Shown here in pieces: positions 10,101-18,143 of a stretch of DNA of 64,000 bases (the first letter of the stretch is position 1; every line of letters begins with the position of its first letter). This DNA is from Anadara kagoshimensis. Taxonomy: Eukaryota; Mollusca; Bivalvia; Arcoida; Arcidae. Below the pieces are notes generated by a model. The model saw only the letters and a list, made by a program, of their open reading frames with translations, was not told the DNA's origin and did not search any database. The translations under genes were made by a program, and so were the position numbers. The stretch is from NCBI GenBank assembly GCA_021292105.1, contig CM037868.1, positions 34,537,523 through 34,601,522 of the forward strand, in the 5' to 3' direction.

Positions 10101-12971
10101 ATCTAGGGAGGTAACACCCATTAAGTCAGTTAGTTAAGGGAGGTAACACCTCATTCAGTCAGTTAATCAAGGGAGGTAACACCCCATTCAGTCAGTTAAT
10201 CAGGGAGGTACACCCTAGTCAAAGGGAGGTAACAAGTACCCCCATTCTCAGTTAATCAGGGAGGTAACACCCCATTTAGTCAGTTAATCAACATGATCAG
10301 GGAGGTAACAACCCATTCAGTCTACCAATCAATGAGGTAACACCCCATTCATCAGTAAACCAAGGGAGGTAACACCCCATTCAGTTAGTCAATCTAGGGT
10401 CTCACACCAGGGTTTCTGTCTACTTCCGGGATAGGGACCCAAAGAGTACACTAGAGAATACATGTTTTCTTTGAAATTGACCCTATTTTGATACATAAAA
10501 GGTATTTGCTTACACTACAGTGATGAATTTATTGAATTATAGTATTTTGTCTTTGGATTTGACCAAAATTGGGTACAGTTGGTGTAGGTATAAGTAGGGC
10601 AGTGTAGGGTTAAATCATAGGTCATGTTGGTGATGAGGCCAACTTCCTGTGTAGATTTTTGCACATGTTTTGAATTTGTGTTACTTTGAGAGAGAATAGC
10701 GAAAAAAGTAATTGCAGAGCGTACACTTTATACAGCAGTTTTTGACAGACTTAGATATAAGATTAGTAAAAAAGGGGGTTTGATGTCTGATATCGGTAAC
10801 ATATCTTCAGGGGGGGATAGTAAATAGGGGGTACTTTGGATCAAAATTAGGGTTATTTTCAAAATGTACACTGTGATATGACCCCCCATGTATAATACAT
10901 TTGCCAAAGGTATTTTTGTACTGCATTATGGTATATGCAAGCTCAAATGTTGTTTTCTTAAAATGAATTAACAGTATTGTTATTTTTTCAGTATATTTTA
11001 CATACTGTCCCTTTGTATTTTAAAAATAGGGGCTGAAAAAGGGCCATTTTTGAGTTGACCACAAAAACTGTGGTGTGAGACCATAAGAAACACACTGAAA
11101 ACCCATAAAAAGGCACATATATGCAACATTTCACCATTTATTGATTTAATTTATTATGTATAAACATATAATTGTGTTTAGACATGAATTCATACAAAAA
11201 TTGCAGACACCATGTGGTATTTATACCAGTTTAGGGGTCAAAAGGTCATCATACCTATATTGCTTCATTGAAGTTTTCTGCAGTATTTTCATTGTTAAAC
11301 ACTAAAAATGACTATAAAATCATTAAAAATAAGTATTTATTAGTGTGAACAGTAAACAATTTTGATAAAATCAGATCTGTATTAGTTCAGTATTAATAAT
11401 TTTTACAAGAAACAGTGTGTTTTTTCATAAAACAATGAAAAATCACAGTGTGATACTCATTCAACTATTGCAAAAAGACACAAAATAGTGTCAAAGTACA
11501 TTAGGATTGACACTTATATGCAAATATATAGATGCATTAGGTATGCTATGTCCAAAAATGGGGGATATTTTCATGATAACACTTTATATGGCCATATAAT
11601 ACCCCAAATATAAGTAATACTTTTGTGCAGAAACACTAGCTTGGATGTGCAGAAAATAGCCAAATTATGGGGTGCACACAGTTACATGTAATAGGTGCTA
11701 TGGGAGGAAAGTACACATGAAAGTATGTCATGTCATATATCATTTTATTCAGAATTTCAATATCTGTCTGCCAAATAAATAAAATCAGCACCTTTAAAAT
11801 GAAAAAAAGATAACATGATATCTTATGATGATAAAAGATAAGATGAGGTAACACCCCATTCAGTCAACCAATCAAGAGGTAACAGTTAATCAGGGGAGGT
11901 AACACCCCATTCAGTCAGTTAATCAGGGGAGGTAACACCCCATTCAGTCAGTTAATCAAGGGAGGTAACACCCCATTCAGTCAGTTAATCAGGGGAGGTA
12001 ACACCCCATTCAGTCAGTTAATCAAGGGAGGTAACACCCCATTCAGTCAGTTAATCAGGGGAGGTAACACCCCATTTAGTCAGTTAATCAACATGATCAA
12101 GGGAGGTAACAACCCATTCAGTCTACCAATCAATGAGGTAACACCCCATTCAGTCAGTAAACCAAGGGAGGTAACACCCCATTCAGTTAGTCAATCTAGG
12201 GAGGTAACACCCCATTCAGTCAACCAATCAAAAGAGGTAACAGTTAATCAGGGGAGGTAACACCCCATTCAGTCAGTTAATCAAGGGAGGTAACACCCCA
12301 TTTAGTCAGTTAATCAAAGGAGGTAACACCCCATTCAGTCAGTTAATCAAGGGAGGTAACACCCCATTTAGTCAGTTAATCAAGGGAGGTAACACCCCAT
12401 TCAGTCAGTATATCAACATGATCAAGGGAGGTAACCACCCATTCAGTCAACCAATCAATGAGGTAACACCCCATTCAGTCAGTTAACCAAGGGAGGTAAC
12501 ACCCATTTAAGTCAATTTTGTTATATTTTAGATATGATTATCACCCTACAAGACCTTTATGAAAACGAGTACAAGACAAGATTAAGACAACAACGAAAGT
12601 TTTTAGGTAAAAAATTTTATCCACTTCCCCATGAAAGTGGAGGTGGTATGCCTCAGAGACACTGTAATAATCGGGTCGGCAGGAGAGGAAGACAACATCC
12701 ACCAGCAAACAATCGTCAACCAACTTTGAGTTACATGTCTTTCTTTTTTGTCCTGTGGATACTAATTATATGTATAGGACTACTTATAGGAGGTTTTGTA
12801 AAAGTAATGACCTTTATGTTGTCACCGTTTTTACTGATATACGATCTTTTGTCGCGCTTGAAAAATCTGAGACCGAGCCGCAACATTTGCATTATCGTCG
12901 GTGCATTTTTATCTGTTGGTCTTGGTGTTGTCATCATTGAATTCGTGAATATTAAGTATCTCGGGCATTAA
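1010..12971 (+). CDS. RNF180: RNF180-like (Rines) membrane-anchored RING E3 ubiquitin ligase, six coding exons
   Basis: I join exons 1010-1139, 2457-2530, 4853-5147, 6464-6918, 8437-8632 and 12532-12971 into a 529-residue protein; vertebrate RNF180 is about 590. Every junction is GT/AG and phases run 1,0,1,0,1 without a frameshift. Order of parts: an N-terminal CRKC pair (C8, C11); a Trp-rich stretch containing [12 protein letters not shown]; a second Cys group with C78, C81, C96 and C98 and a conserved RLGSFDF; a low-complexity Ser/Asn/Asp linker (about 167-318); a C3HC4 RING with ligands near C330, C333, C346, H348, C351, C354, C369 and C372; a basic segment; and a hydrophobic C-terminus. 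The order and spacing match RNF180, an ER-anchored E3 reported in mammals to act on ZIC2 and MAO-A. Function here is inferred from the family. Transcript ends and any 5' non-coding exon are not determined. Confidence 0.88.
2131..2277 (+). pseudogene. Fragment of a ZNF862/hAT-type zinc-finger protein in intron 1
   Basis: The frame starting at the ATG at 2131 reads an Asn/Lys/Asp-rich lead, then [19 protein letters not shown] and [10 protein letters not shown], then stops. The W-x-x-KFPWL-x-YD...M-x-C-x-x-C pattern is that of the N-terminal TTF/BED-like finger in ZNF862-like proteins and hAT-derived transposases. Nothing of the rest of such a protein follows. It lies in the sense orientation between exons 1 and 2 and is best read as a transposon or retrocopy remnant. 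Family assignment is from memory of the motif. Confidence 0.55.
2457..2530 (+). CDS. RNF180: RNF180-like coding exon 2
   Basis: A short 74-base exon sits between a pyrimidine-rich tract ending in CAG (2454-2456) and an AAG|GTAATT donor. It contributes 24 codons reading [10 protein letters not shown] then [14 protein letters not shown]. The WYMN...LIPDWI signature aligns with the corresponding Trp-rich stretch of vertebrate RNF180, which is the strongest reason to accept so small an exon. Two bases complete the split codon from exon 1 and it leaves in phase 0. Confidence 0.85.
2548..2790 (-). mobile_element. 3' end of a non-LTR retrotransposon (RT C-terminus)
   Basis: On the minus strand an 80-residue frame reads [20 protein letters not shown], then [11 protein letters not shown], then a [21 protein letters not shown] segment with a CPTRG end and a stop codon. 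The WNPQGKRKRGRP...W...E...W..L...AQDR..WR..V.GLC.TRG pattern is the well-known C-terminal tail of endonuclease/reverse-transcriptase LINE proteins in invertebrates. Only this 5'-truncated end is present. It lies 18 bases beyond exon 2, in intron 2, antisense to the gene. Confidence 0.75.
2757..3000. repeat. Direct repeat of about 110 bases in intron 2
   Basis: The phrase starting TTGTTGGAGAATAATACATC at about 2757 recurs at about 2867, each followed by a similar CAGACTGAGGGCTTTA and a cATTACCAGCAAAA segment. This is a two-copy tandem duplication flanking the LINE end; it may be the LINE 3' UTR. Confidence 0.6.
3383..3505. repeat. Near-perfect long hairpin (palindromic MITE) in intron 2
   Basis: The left arm begins ACCAGGGCTGGGTAACTCGA and the right arm ends with its complement TCGAGTTAACCAGCCCTGGT. 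The arms are about 50 bases each, nearly perfect, with a short AT-rich loop around 3435-3450. This is the shape of a small foldback MITE. A transcribed hairpin of this kind would also fold into a long double-stranded RNA. Confidence 0.8.
3706..4845. repeat. 88-bp minisatellite, about 13 copies, adjoining exon 3 acceptor
   Basis: The unit starts CATATTTTATCATACTCTTT and contains TCCCTCCCCTGCTCACATAG and TATTTTTCTCCACTTAGC. Starts at 3786 and 3874 fix the period at 88. Copies differ at a few positions. The last unit is cut after CTTTTGTTTCAT and runs directly into the exon 3 acceptor at 4852. Each unit carries a pyrimidine tract ending in TAG that resembles a 3' splice site. Confidence 0.93.
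4853..5147 (+). CDS. RNF180: RNF180-like coding exon 3
   Basis: The acceptor is the TTATTTTCAG ending at 4852, directly abutting the last unit of the 88-bp minisatellite. The exon starts [20 protein letters not shown], closely matching the QW..GK.NC..C..RLG.F pattern of RNF180, then gives a CPC motif. With C8/C11 of exon 1 these cysteines (C78, C81, C96, C98) probably form a zinc ribbon. The rest of the exon is polar linker. Donor AAG|GTGAGA at 5148, phase 1. Confidence 0.87.
5185..5580 (+). repeat. Two tandem 3' halves of a tRNA-headed SINE in intron 3
   Basis: Two copies (about 5200-5375 and 5405-5580) share the SINE body: GTCCCGTGTCACAGTAGGCA, then ATAGCTGGC.ACATCTCGAT, then ATATTCTTGACTGGGACGTT and an ACTC-rich tail. 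Both lack the tRNA-like head, consistent with 5' truncation. Confidence 0.7.
5675..5777. repeat. Inverted repeat in intron 3
   Basis: The arms ATCTATTGCTACTGGTCATA (from 5675) and the complementary TATGACCAGTAGCAATTGAT (ending 5777) enclose about 50 bases. This is probably a short MITE remnant. Confidence 0.7.
6032..6215. mobile_element. MITE with TACAGTCAAACCTG terminal inverted repeats
   Basis: The left end TACAGTCAAACCTGTC and right end GCAGGTTTGACTGTA are complementary over at least 14 bases, and the ends begin and finish in TA, as in Tc1/mariner-type non-autonomous elements. The body carries AAGGCAGGTGGACCTTTTAT-like sequence. Related copies are at 18883-19065 and 38418-38600, and a partial end is at the last bases of the window (about 63980). 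Confidence 0.8.
6235..6410 (-). repeat. SINE body fragment in intron 3
   Basis: The stretch with TCAGTCAAGAATATTTCATT, then TGCAGTGCCCTCAGGGAGGG and ACACCTGCCATGACATGG is the reverse complement of the SINE body seen at 59095-59370. It lies 50 bases before exon 4. Confidence 0.6.
6464..6918 (+). CDS. RNF180: RNF180-like coding exon 4 (linker)
   Basis: The acceptor TTTGTTTGTAG ends at 6463 and the donor ATG|GTAAGT is at 6919. The exon supplies about 151 codons of polar, Ser/Asn/Asp-rich, probably disordered linker, from [16 protein letters not shown] to an acidic [12 protein letters not shown] end. This is the least conserved part of RNF180 proteins, so identity rests on its position, open frame and phase agreement (1 in, 0 out) rather than on recognisable motifs. 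The frame also runs open for about 90 bases upstream, but that is SINE-derived intron. Confidence 0.78.
8172..8282. repeat. Inverted repeat in intron 4
   Basis: The arms TATGAATTTTTTAGTGGTTG (8173-8192) and the complementary CAACCACTAAAAAGTTCATA (8263-8282) enclose about 70 bases. A palindromic MITE is likely. Intron 4 otherwise holds a SINE body fragment near 7195-7265 and a (TA) run near 7263-7280; I see no gene in it. Confidence 0.7.
8437..8632 (+). CDS. RNF180: RNF180-like coding exon 5 (RING finger)
   Basis: The acceptor TTTTTTTGCAG ends at 8436 and the donor AAAG|GTTAGT is at 8633. The exon encodes the complete RING: CAVC, then [12 protein letters not shown], then CPLC, giving Cys-x2-Cys-x12-Cys-x-His-x2-Cys-x2-Cys-x14-Cys-x2-Cys. 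All eight zinc ligands are present, so E2 recruitment and ligase activity are expected. Spacing and the CxPCxHxFCExCLR core are those of RNF180 rather than of the TRIM genes further along. It leaves in phase 1. Confidence 0.92.
8633..9831. other. First part of intron 5, repeat-rich, no gene seen
   Basis: Several SINE body pieces recur here (ATATAAGTGGAATATTCTTG phrases near 9270, 9390 and 9790), and a degraded relative of the TACAGTC MITE near 9600-9720. Open frames in the stretch lack any coding signature. Confidence 0.5.
9832..10395. repeat. 33-bp minisatellite, first block
   Basis: The unit is GGGAGGTAACACCCCATTCA followed by GTCAGTTAATCAA. There are roughly 15-17 imperfect copies, several with deletions. 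The block ends at 10395 in CAATCTAGGG, where a 1.45-kb non-repetitive stretch begins; the array resumes at 11846 mid-unit, as AGGTAACACC. Confidence 0.9.
10396..11845. other. 1.45-kb non-repetitive block splitting the 33-bp array
   Basis: The block interrupts the 33-bp array. A short inverted repeat (GGTCTCACACCA near 10399 and its complement TGGTGTGAGACC ending near 11083) delimits an inner segment of about 690 bases that looks like a MITE. The remaining 11084-11845 is AT-rich and I recognise nothing in it. Open frames here, including one on the minus strand near 11636-11854, have no coding signature. Confidence 0.55.
11846..12512. repeat. 33-bp minisatellite, second block, before exon 6
   Basis: This is the same unit as in 9832-10395, roughly 20 copies, with a higher-order pattern: a longer variant containing AATCAACATGATCA recurs near 12090 and 12410 and also in the first block near 10285. 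It ends about 20 bases before the exon 6 acceptor. Confidence 0.9.
12532..12971 (+). CDS. RNF180: RNF180-like terminal exon 6 (membrane anchor)
   Basis: The acceptor TTATATTTTAG ends at 12531, about 20 bases beyond the 33-bp minisatellite. The exon encodes a basic segment ([19 protein letters not shown]) followed by a hydrophobic tail: [18 protein letters not shown], then [12 protein letters not shown], a basic loop, then [19 protein letters not shown]. The stop codon TAA is at 12969-12971. A C-terminal membrane anchor is a defining RNF180 feature; vertebrate proteins are usually drawn with one segment, whereas here two or three hydrophobic stretches are visible. Confidence 0.87.
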
Positions 12972-13689
12972 TGGTGATGGTAACAGTTCTGTAACCATGG
13001 TAACGGTAAAATTTGGAATCTTTATTTTAACACAATTTGCATACTTGTCTCCCCTCACGGTTTTGGCAACCATTTGGTTGTCAGTTAAAATTTATGATTA
13101 AAAAAAATTGGGTAGTTTCCGGTAATTGGAGGCAATTTTCTAGTCCATGTATATAGTGAAAGATCAACGTCATTTTGACCAAAGGGCAACGTATAAATAC
13201 TGTCCAAGGGCGCAAGACAGGGATCAAATGTTACAAATTTGTTTAAAAATGGCTTCTTAACGTCTTTGTCATGAAAGTGATGATTATTAGGATCCTCAGA
13301 TGCTTAGAAAAAGTGAGAGATAAACATATCCATTGGAAATTTTCTCGCACAAAGGTTAGAGGATATCACATGGTACAGAATTAAATGCCATTGGTTTCAA
13401 TTGGCGGGCCCTATGGGTCTTTCTTTATAATTTATATCTTGTTACACATATCCAAAGTGTGATTTATGCATTAGTCTGTGTAAACTAAACTTCTATGCAT
13501 CACCAGGGCTCAAAGTTGTGACTAAAATTGGCGCCACAGAAACTAAAACTGATTTTTGACAACTTTTTTGCTATGAGTCGCCAATTTGGCCACCGAAATT
13601 GCCGTCAACAAAATCCAACTGTGATCATTTCCAGTTAAAGCTTTTAGTTCACTGAACTTTTTTAAATCATTTTAATTTTACAATAAGTA

Positions 13690-13830
13690 ATAGGGTACCC
13701 TTCCAGAGCACCTGGCCTCACTTCCCTGGTGGAAGTTCACGTGTCTAACCTAACTTGTCAGTTCCAAAGTTTTTACTTTGCTTCTGGATTGTGATTCGGA
13801 AATAGATTAGTATGTTTGTTTTTGATTAAA
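13690..13830 (+). repeat. Interspersed repeat family 'CTTCCAGAGCACCTGGCCTC'
   Basis: The core runs CTTCC.GAGCACC.GG.CTCACTTCCC-TGGTGGAAGTTCACGT, then TTTACTTTGCTTCTGGATTG, then GTGATTCGGA and a TATGTTTGTTTTTGAT end. Other copies are near 25640, 32330, 34390, 34750 (reversed), 35045, 58570 and 63890. Three of them (25370, 34110, 63770) are preceded by a longer shared body with GTCATCACAGTATTGTTGAT or similar. Confidence 0.75.
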
Positions 13831-13945
13831 TAATTTGTTTTAAATCGCTTTTCCAACATCCAAAAGATTACATTGTAGTACGGTAGTTTATGAAAAATGC
13901 AACAAACTAAGTCGTTATTTCTCAAAAGAAAATGGATTCATAAAG

Positions 13946-14325
13946 CAGAGCTCCAGATAAGAATTTGACATGAAGGGTCATTACCCCCAATTTTTTCTAA
14001 AGGGTATCCTCGCTGTAAAATCTAAAGAGTATAAACACTGATCCATAAAAATGTAAAGAGTATTTTCAATTTTTAAAGCCATTTATTCAAATAAGTATAA
14101 TTTTAATAATACAGTAACATCATCTTCATTGTGACTGTGGCATTTTACAGGTAATTTGGTCAGGAATTCAACCCCCATCGCAGGCTCTACTGTTATAAGA
14201 ATTGTTAAGGGTAATTTAAAAGGATTTTCAAAGGGTTTTGATACCCTTACATTGACAATTTCAAGGGTATTTGAGAAATAAATCAAAGGGTATTTACACA
14301 GTCACTCCTTTTATCTGGAGCTCTG
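13946..14325. mobile_element. 380-bp TIR element, CAGAGCTCCAGATAA ends
   Basis: The left end CAGAGCTCCAGATAAGA and right end TTTTATCTGGAGCTCTG are complementary over about 15 bases. TAAAG sits immediately outside both ends (13941-13945 and 14326-14330), consistent with a 5-bp target duplication. hAT elements often begin CAGAG but make 8-bp duplications, so the superfamily is open. No transposase frame; the body holds repeated AAAGGGTAT phrases. Confidence 0.75.
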
Positions 14326-14598
14326 TAAAGTCCAATAACTCCTCTCATTTTGAGGAGAAGCAGGATGAAATCTAATTTGGTTAAGCTTACTGGAAAAAAA
14401 AATTTCTTTATAGTTTCATTTTTGGCAATAGTTGTGTCTGTCCCAACAACCTGGATTTCAAAAACCAATATCTTTAAATCATCGTGGATTTCCATTCCTC
14501 TAGGCAGTCTTATAGGAAGAGTATGATAGACTGCATATTTGGCCTTCCAAAAAACCACAAAAAGCAAAATGCAACATGAACTTGTAAATTAAATATTT

Positions 14599-14880
14599 AT
14601 ACTCCCGCAAACGAAGTTTAAGAGGTATATAGGAATCACCCTTTCTGTCTGTGTGTCTGTTTTTTCGTCTGTCTGTCCATCTGGTTGTCCGTCCCAATAT
14701 CGTGTCCTCTCCATATCTTCCATGTCTACAGATCAATTTTGATCAAACTTGGCACAAATGTAAACAAAATATGAGAAGATGTCTCAAATACCAAATTAAT
14801 GTCCATAAGTCAAAGGTCAAGGTCAGAATGGCAATGTTGGGGCGGAGGTATTTGGCTCTCCAGAGACAGTTCTAGTTATG
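14599..14880. repeat. Interspersed repeat with GTCTGTCTGTCC tract
   Basis: It begins ATACTCCCGCAAACGAAGTT, then a CTGTCTGTCCATCTGGTTGT tract, then GATCAAACTTGGCACAAATG. This layout is common in mollusc genomes as a non-autonomous element. A reverse-oriented relative with GGACGGACGGAC and ATATACCCCC lies at about 60300-60470. Confidence 0.6.
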
Positions 14881-15958
14881 TAAAGCTATGTAACTACACA
14901 AATTTAATATGGATTGTTGATTTCGAGTTTAATTTTTGTCACCTTACTCCTAAATCAACCACAAACAAATGGGTCCATTCAAGGATTTGAGCACAATTGT
15001 TTAGTAGAATTGATTGGCACTTGAAAAATTCTTGATAAGGAGACACACTTGCTTCTAGATTTAAAAAAAAAAGTCGCTTTGAGCCCCTGACCATTCATAA
15101 TTATACATTTTGTATGTTATAATAGGTTTCCATACATCTGACATGTTTGGTGTGGTTTTATTTTTTTTTTTTTTTATTAAATGTTGTACTTTTGTTTTTA
15201 TTTAAACGTTTTGTTTTAGTTTTATTTCAATGTTTTCTTTTCATTTGAAACATTTTATTTTCTTTAAAATTTTTATTTTTGTTATTTGAATGATTTATTT
15301 TTATGTTTATTTAAACCATTATATACTGTTAATGGCAGACCATTCACTTATATGTAACAAGAAGAACCGTACACAACGGTGAAACATGTTTTACAAAGAA
15401 TAAATTAATTCAGTTATTTTTTAGGAAACATTTTAACTTATTTTTAAGCGTTACCCACACAAAGGATGAACTTTAGCGGCATATTTGGAGATATATATAT
15501 ATATATACACATGACTTTTGTATATATATATTATATAGATATAATATATATACCAGTATTTAAAAATTAATAAAATATTTTTAATATTAAAACTAGTGTT
15601 TTTTTGTCTAGGATTCTTAAAATAATTGAAAACTGTTTTCTGGATTTTTACTGTTTATGTTTATGTCACAAGCAAGAGGTGAAGTGGCAGAATGTTAATC
15701 TTTGATGAAAATGTCAGCAGCTATAGGTGAAATGGCAATTCTTGTTGTTATTACATCTTAAGTAAAATCTAGCAATTTGATTGGATAAGAGCTATGGAAC
15801 TATTTGTATGGTATTGATCAAAGCATGAAATGCAATCAAGTTAAAATTTCAGGAAGGGAGGCAACTGAAGCAAAATTACTGTCACATAGTCACATGCAGA
15901 GCTATCTGACATTATAAATATGCGACAGAATAAATTATTACACAGGTCTTATCTATAA

Positions 15959-16093
15959 TGGCTTCTTTCTGACATGCAGATAATTTCGGTCGACATAAAA
16001 TTATCTCAACTTGTCGTGATATTAACATGATTAAGTCAACATGTCCAGATAATTTTATGTCGACTGCAATTATCTTGATGTCAGAAAAAGGCC
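15959..16093. repeat. Inverted repeat with GTCGACATAAAATTATCT arms
   Basis: The left arm starts GGCTTCTTTCTGACATGCAG and the right arm ends ATCTTGATGTCAGAAAAAGG. Both also share the GTCGACATAAAATTATCT core and its complement. The arms are about 50 bases with a 30-base loop. This is a small foldback element. Confidence 0.75.
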
Positions 16094-16395
16094 ATCATAC
16101 TTATACATGTAAATTGCTAGATTTTAACATAAAGTGTACTCTCACCATGTCAGAAATGCCTGGAATTGTTCTTAATTTAAATTAAGCAACTTTGGTATTA
16201 TTATAATTTTGTTACTTTCAAGATATTCAGGAATTTAAGATGTCATTTCGAAAAACAGCCAAAGGTCATTCCAGGTATATTTCAATTTAGTCAATTTTTT
16301 TTATTAATTGTGCTATAAAATGTTGTCAAAATTTACTAGATTTAAGTTAGGAAAAATCTTAGTTAAAGAATGATTGTGAAACCGGGGCCAGGTCC

Positions 16396-16500
16396 CTTCT
16401 GAAGAGTGACAATTCTAGATGTCAGGTGACATCTTTCTGAAGAGTGACAATTCTAGATGTCAGGTGACATCCCTTCTGAAGAGAGAAAATTCTGGACGTC
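16396..16500. repeat. 53-bp tandem duplication
   Basis: CTTCTGAAGAGTGACAATTC followed by TAGATGTCAGGTGACATC occurs twice in a row and starts a third time (CCCTTCTGAAGAG). Confidence 0.75.
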
Positions 16501-16523
16501 CTAAACATGTACATTTATCATAA

Positions 16524-17010
16524 GTACAGACCTGTCAAAAGTTTAAGACCAAGCTAACAAAGAGAAGTTAAAGTTTGAATGCTGAGTAGCTTAGACATGG
16601 ACTATAGGACATGGATAGCTAGTGGCCAAATTGATAGATTGCTGATGTCGAAAAACCAAAAAATCTTTTGATTTATGTTTTTATATGATTTCTAATATCA
16701 TTACATTCGTTCTATGCCTAAGGTTAATTACTTAGGTCATCCTAATGTCAATGGCCATGTACCTCTATAGCTAGGCAATTATCAAAAACTTACAGTCAAG
16801 TCATTACATTAGGATGACCAGAGTAATTAACCAAAATATAGCCAAAAGTACAATTCTGAAAAAAAAACCAGAAAGTATTTGGGATTATTTTTATGTGGTT
16901 TCTAATATCATTACAATATAGCTAACAAGTGTCCCAGATTACCTGCCGATTCGTTAGCTCAGTGTTTAACTTTCGACATGTTTGTACTGATGTTTATTCT
17001 ATTGTGTATA
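16524..17010. mobile_element. Foldback/MITE family 'TACAGACCTGTC', copy in unit 1
   Basis: The left end is GTACAGACCTGTCAAAAGTT. Near 16965 the complementary end reads GTTTAACTTTCGACATGT and TTGTACTGA. The subterminal motif ACATGGATAGCTAGTGGCCA matches the repeat unit of the 51-bp satellite at 44990. Other copies are at 35519-36060, 49757-49976 and 61135-61372, with lone ends near 18330 and 37790. Confidence 0.75.
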
Positions 17011-17022
17011 CTACTATCTTGA

Positions 17023-17395
17023 AGCCGCGGTGGCCTAATGGATAGGACGTGAATCTTCAAATCCAGGGTCTCTTGCCACTCTTGAGTTTGAGTCCCGCTC
17101 AGACCTCATGTGGGAAAGTGAAATTTCCTTGCCATTGGCCTTTGCTGGTTCACCCGATGTCGGTATTAAATGTGACTAGGGGAGTGGTATGCTTGTCTGT
17201 GGCGTACTGACTCGGTGACCTAGCACCTTAAAGTCGCCCTGGTACAAGGTACACTGTACAACACACTCACACTTCACATGCATACACAAACTTGTTCATA
17301 GATTATTCCATAGACTAGTAGTTTCCCGTCGCAAATATCTGAAAAATTGCTGCTGCTACGTTAGCAACATTCAACCAACAAACCAGTCTTTATCA
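17023..17395 (+). repeat. tRNA-derived SINE, second family, unit 1 copy
   Basis: The head resembles a tRNA: GCCGCGGTGGCCTAATGGAT holds an A box and GAGTTTGAGTCCCGCTC a B box. The body includes CTTAAAGTCGCCCTGGTACA and CACACTTCACATGCATACAC and ends with CATTCAACCAACAAACCA. Other copies are at 36105-36475 (+) and 63358-63735 (-). The anticodon-arm region is too altered for a functional tRNA. Confidence 0.8.
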
Positions 17396-17932
17396 CTTAG
17401 TGAGGTAATGCTGTAACACAAACAAAAGTTATGACATTCTCAAAATTATTTATTTCAAGGGATGTAATCTTGACAGCTGAACTTAAATTGCAAATACATG
17501 TCACACTACTCGTCTAATTGTGTACGACATCACCTAGGCAACGTTTCAGAAGTCAAAAGTGATCACAAGACCAAGTTTGATTATACATGTAAATTTATTC
17601 ATAAGATTTCAAATGTATAGGAAAATCTTTGACCTGTCTGCTTGACCATTGATATAAATATTTATCACGGACCAACTGCAGCACAGGTGTTAATTTCGTT
17701 AACATCATGATATATGCTCACCCCATAAAGTAAACCAAGTATTAACTTGGATCTCAACACTACCCATGTATTGGATGGACCCTTCTATTTGAATATTCCT
17801 TATAAAAGGTCAAGCTGACAGGTCGATGTTTTTTACCTATATTCAAATATTACACTCAGATTATTAAACTAAAACTATGATTAATTCCATGTTGTGTTCC
17901 CATATTGTTTCTTTCAAACTATTATTTTGATC

Positions 17933-18143
17933 CAATTGACGTATCGCCGGCCACGCCCACAGTGTTATGTCAAATGACCGGATGCTTGATTTACAAGCAA
18001 AAAGAATGAAAACCCGGCCTGAATAGCGCCATTTAATGACGTCAATGACACTAAAATGTCATTAGTTGCCGTGACGCTGCTTTGGTACCGTGATGGTGGC
18101 CAGTGTCGGAACATTGTTGGCGTGGCCGGCGATACGTCAATTG
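17933..18143. mobile_element. 211-bp palindromic MITE, unit 1 copy
   Basis: The ends CAATTGACGTATCGCCGGCC and GGCCGGCGATACGTCAATTG are perfect complements, extending through CACGCC with few mismatches. The centre contains TGACGTCA-like and GGTACC sites. The unit 2 counterpart at 36998-37205 has a diverged left arm (GACATTTCGCC). Confidence 0.85.

Larger units (their letters stand above)
12972..16523. other. Intergenic spacer between RNF180-like gene and TRIM cluster
   Basis: The 3' UTR of the RNF180-like gene presumably starts here. I see no coding region. Contents are listed separately: an interspersed repeat near 13690, a TIR element at 13946-14325, a GTCTGTCTGTCC-type repeat near 14600, T-rich and (TA)n tracts near 15150-15560, an inverted repeat at 15959 and a 53-bp duplication near 16396. 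Confidence 0.6.

Noticed and set aside
9832-12512. CRISPR-like regular repeats
   Set aside because: Units are directly adjacent with no unique spacers, units vary, and the setting is a eukaryotic intron. It is a minisatellite.
12541-12940. Alternative frames over RNF180-like exon 6 on both strands
   Set aside because: They lack the conserved membrane-anchor pattern and do not join in phase to exon 5.
17023-17110. Possible tRNA gene with A and B boxes
   Set aside because: The anticodon arm does not fold, a SINE body follows, and the same sequence recurs at 36105 and 63735 with substitutions. It is a tRNA-derived SINE head.
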